Source of the DNA: Bacteroidota bacterium
GTDB lineage: Bacteria > Bacteroidota > Rhodothermia > Rhodothermales > JAHQVL01
Length of the DNA: 35,712 nucleotides
Direction of reading: 5' to 3'
NCBI GenBank assembly: GCA_039111535.1
Contig: JBCCIM010000044.1
Coordinates: 1-35,712 of the forward strand
Shown: positions 34,205 through 35,712 of the stretch, in pieces
Position numbering within the stretch: position 1 is the stretch's first letter
How the letters are laid out: each line of letters opens with the position of its first letter
Position numbers and translations under genes: made by a program
Notes under the pieces: model-generated
Database searches by the model: none
Told to the model about the DNA's origin: nothing
What the model saw: only the letters and a program-made list of their open reading frames with translations

Positions 34205-35198
34205 ATCTATGTAATTCTGCTTTACTCCCATCAAAGACAAGAATACCATTAGAAGAAACATTTATCGCTGTACCATAAACTCTATCGCCATTACTATTCT
34301 TAAAATTCAACAATTTATATACTTGCATAGCATCAATATTCAACACTAATGCAGTATCCGAAAATTTGTCTTTTTTATGAAAAAGCACGTGCAAATTGCC
34401 CTCATACTCCGAAGCAGACCTAAATGTAATAAATGCCATTCGCTGATCAATGCCATTTCGATATTCACTCAAGATAAATTTATAGAAATCCTTCATAAAG
34501 TATCCATCTGAAAGATCTAGCCTGCTCTTCATTTCTAAATCTTTTGAGTACAGTTCAACGAGTGGTTGGAATTTAAACAAACTCACAACCTCTCCATCTG
34601 GTCTAATGAAAACCTCTCGAGCATTCAACCTATTCGTTCTTGCCTCCGAATCGTTCGATATCATTGGACTTATTTTACCAAAACCCTTATCCTCCCTCCC
34701 TCCTAAGGTAACCTTTGCCATAGGATGCTCTGAATTTCTTTGACTTGAATAGAAGGCATCATTGTATATATCAAACCCGTAGGAATACCGAAAAGGGACA
34801 GAAACAGATGACAGATACTCATTAGAAACTACACTATATTTGTGTATACGTGAATTCCCATCGTCATAGACATAAAGTGTATCTTTGTAAATACGCGAGG
34901 AACCTACACCCAAGTTTTCTCCTGGTCCACGACCGGGCGAGCCTAATGATTTAATTACTTTTAGATTTTGATCTAAAATGAGTAGTCTATTATTAGAATA
35001 GTCACTAATATAATACCGTTCATCATAGAATTTTATATCTCCTACTTGAGTCAAAAACGTTGAATCGCTTAATTCCACAACTGTTTCTTCAGGATACAAG
35101 TCCAACTCCTGAATTGCCGCATCCGAGCTCGCGAAGAATGTAAAATAAGCAAACACACAAATTAATACAGTCAATGAAATCAAAAAAAATCGCATCAT
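34194..35198 (-). CDS. 6-bladed beta-propeller protein, membrane-anchored or secreted
   Basis: 334 residues. The N-terminal hydrophobic segment (MMRFFLISLTVLICVFAYFT) is a signal or anchor. The rest follows the Bacteroidota 6-bladed propeller type (BF4221/NHL-like): DIKFYDERYYISDYSNNRLL, then LDQNLKVIKSLGSPGRGPGE, a loop diagnostic of the family, then DTLYVYDDGNSRIHKYSV, and later VHxLF and ILVFDGSKAELHRYEY blades. In Bacteroides such proteins are commonly encoded next to small NVEALA-type peptides. Here a Cys-rich peptide gene lies 159 bp upstream and the thioredoxin-fold gene overlaps its end. The function is unknown. AT-rich, likely acquired by transfer. Confidence 0.82.
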   Translation of the reverse strand: MMRFFLISLTVLICVFAYFTFFASSDAAIQELDLYPEETVVELSDSTFLTQVGDIKFYDERYYISDYSNNRLLILDQNLKVIKSLGSPGRGPGENLGVGSSRIYKDTLYVYDDGNSRIHKYSVVSNEYLSSVSVPFRYSYGFDIYNDAFYSSQRNSEHPMAKVTLGGREDKGFGKISPMISNDSEARTNRLNAREVFIRPDGEVVSLFKFQPLVELYSKDLEMKSRLDLSDGYFMKDFYKFILSEYRNGIDQRMAFITFRSASEYEGNLHVLFHKKDKFSDTALVLNIDAMQVYKLLNFKNSNGDRVYGTAINVSSNGILVFDGSKAELHRYEY

Positions 35199-35303
35199 TT
35201 ACACTAAACAAATTAGCCTGATTCATTTAAAACTGACTTGATCAAACACAACCAAGGCAGTATTCATTAAATTTCTCAATAAAAGATCATTGATGAATTA
35301 ACA

Positions 35304-35337
35304 GGGAGATGTTACACATATAATAGCAACATCTCCC
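35304..35337 (-). terminator. Hairpin between Cys-rich peptide gene and propeller gene
   Basis: Perfect 10-bp stem GGGAGATGTT / AACATCTCCC with a 14-base loop, 20 bp past the peptide stop. There is no T-run after it on the minus strand, so it may act as a partial terminator or 3' mRNA stabiliser, giving high peptide and lower propeller expression. Confidence 0.5.
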
Positions 35338-35357
35338 CGAAAACCCTCTCAACATAG

Positions 35358-35573
35358 TCAAAGCTGACAGTCAAAAACTACTCCATCACAAATGATAATA
35401 TCTGCAGTAGATAAACATTCGTTATCTCCTGAACATTGTATCGCACCACCACAATTTTCACCCTCTGGACAATCACATTGATTCATGGCAATACACGGCC
35501 TTGCATCAGCAATAGAAACTGTTGTCAAAAAACACACTGCAACCATCACAACTAATCTTATTACTTTTCTCAT
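35358..35573 (-). CDS. Small exported Cys-rich peptide (71 aa)
   Basis: Signal peptide MRKVIRLVVMVAVCFLTTVS then IADA, cleavage expected near residue 24-25. The mature part is about 47 residues, acidic, with 8 Cys: RPCIAMNQCDCPEGENCGG, then IQCSGDNECLS, then IIICDGVVFDCQL. The even number and close spacing suggest four disulfides or a metal-binding knot. A good ribosome site (AAGGA) is 8-10 bases before ATG, unusual for this window, and points to strong translation. Size and location next to a 6-bladed propeller parallel the NVEALA peptides of Bacteroides, but the NVEALA sequence itself is absent. No known bacteriocin or toxin family recognised. Confidence 0.78.
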   Translation of the reverse strand: MRKVIRLVVMVAVCFLTTVSIADARPCIAMNQCDCPEGENCGGAIQCSGDNECLSTADIIICDGVVFDCQL

Positions 35574-35607
35574 TTTTCACAATCCTTTTTTTGATCAACA
35601 AACACAA

Positions 35608-35712
35608 TTAAGCTGGATTACACTCGCAACACATTTCAAAATAATCACAAATAACACATTCGCCACTCGCATAACATGAGAATTGGCAAACTGCACCAAA
35701 AGGAGTACCATC
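35608..35712 (-). CDS. Second Cys-rich peptide, C-terminal part (5' end outside window)
   Basis: The last 34 residues of a gene entering from the right edge: DGTPFGAVCQFSCYASGECV then ICDYFEMCCECNPA and TAA at 35608. Seven Cys in 34 residues, in the same orientation, 34 bp upstream of the 71-residue peptide gene. The shared ECxxxxxICD-like pattern hints that the two are paralogues. The signal peptide, if any, is not visible. Confidence 0.65.
   Translation of the reverse strand, partial: DGTPFGAVCQFSCYASGECVICDYFEMCCECNPA

Overview
The window looks like a chromosomal segment of a bacterium from the Bacteroidota/Rhodothermota side of the tree, most likely a marine or sediment Rhodothermia-type organism. 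The grounds are a type IX secretion (T9SS) C-terminal sorting domain on a Spondin_N protein, a DUF3078 outer-membrane barrel, a two-component-regulator propeller kinase, a 6-bladed-propeller protein beside Cys-rich exported peptides, and the near absence of Shine-Dalgarno sequences. Base composition is about half GC with many GCCGGC motifs up to about 33.2 kb, then it drops sharply. No rRNA, tRNA or CRISPR array was seen. The species assignment is inference.

Layout. 1-9259 is a signalling block. It holds a PilJ-type/PAS histidine kinase cut by the left edge, an erythromycin-esterase-like lipoprotein, a seven-TM MHYT-PAS kinase, a soluble PAS-PAS kinase with a nearly identical transmitter, and two receiver proteins with HDOD and degenerate HD-GYP outputs. 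9267-11221 (minus strand) is a PilT-like ATPase with an unrecognised partner. Next come a DUF427 protein, a lipoprotein sulfatase with an altered formylglycine motif, a lone phage-type primase and glgC. 16.5-16.9 kb holds decayed coding scraps. 16931-23790 is a very long propeller/Y_Y_Y sensor kinase followed by the Leloir genes galE, galT and an exported mutarotase, transcribed galM-galT-galE and then possibly the kinase. 23.8-31.2 kb is mixed housekeeping: a flavin disulfide oxidoreductase, the Spondin/T9SS protein, a threonine dehydratase-like enzyme, DUF3078, a repeat-rich peptidoglycan-binding protein, lspA and hisI. Between the Spondin gene and the dehydratase lies the scar of a lactate-utilisation (lutABC) operon, in which the beginning of lutA is joined to the end of lutC.

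Right end. A SleB-like hydrolase is followed directly by a doubly inactivated IS3-family element (32051-33263), which abuts the cut remnant of a second IS3-type transposase gene. Beyond this junction the DNA becomes AT-rich. It carries a compact cluster on the minus strand: at least two small exported Cys-rich peptides (one cut by the window edge), a membrane-anchored 6-bladed propeller, and an overlapping membrane-anchored thioredoxin-fold protein with CYSC. This is the best candidate for an undescribed system: cysteine-rich secreted peptides with a dedicated oxidoreductase and propeller partner, on what looks like a horizontally acquired island bounded by insertion sequences.
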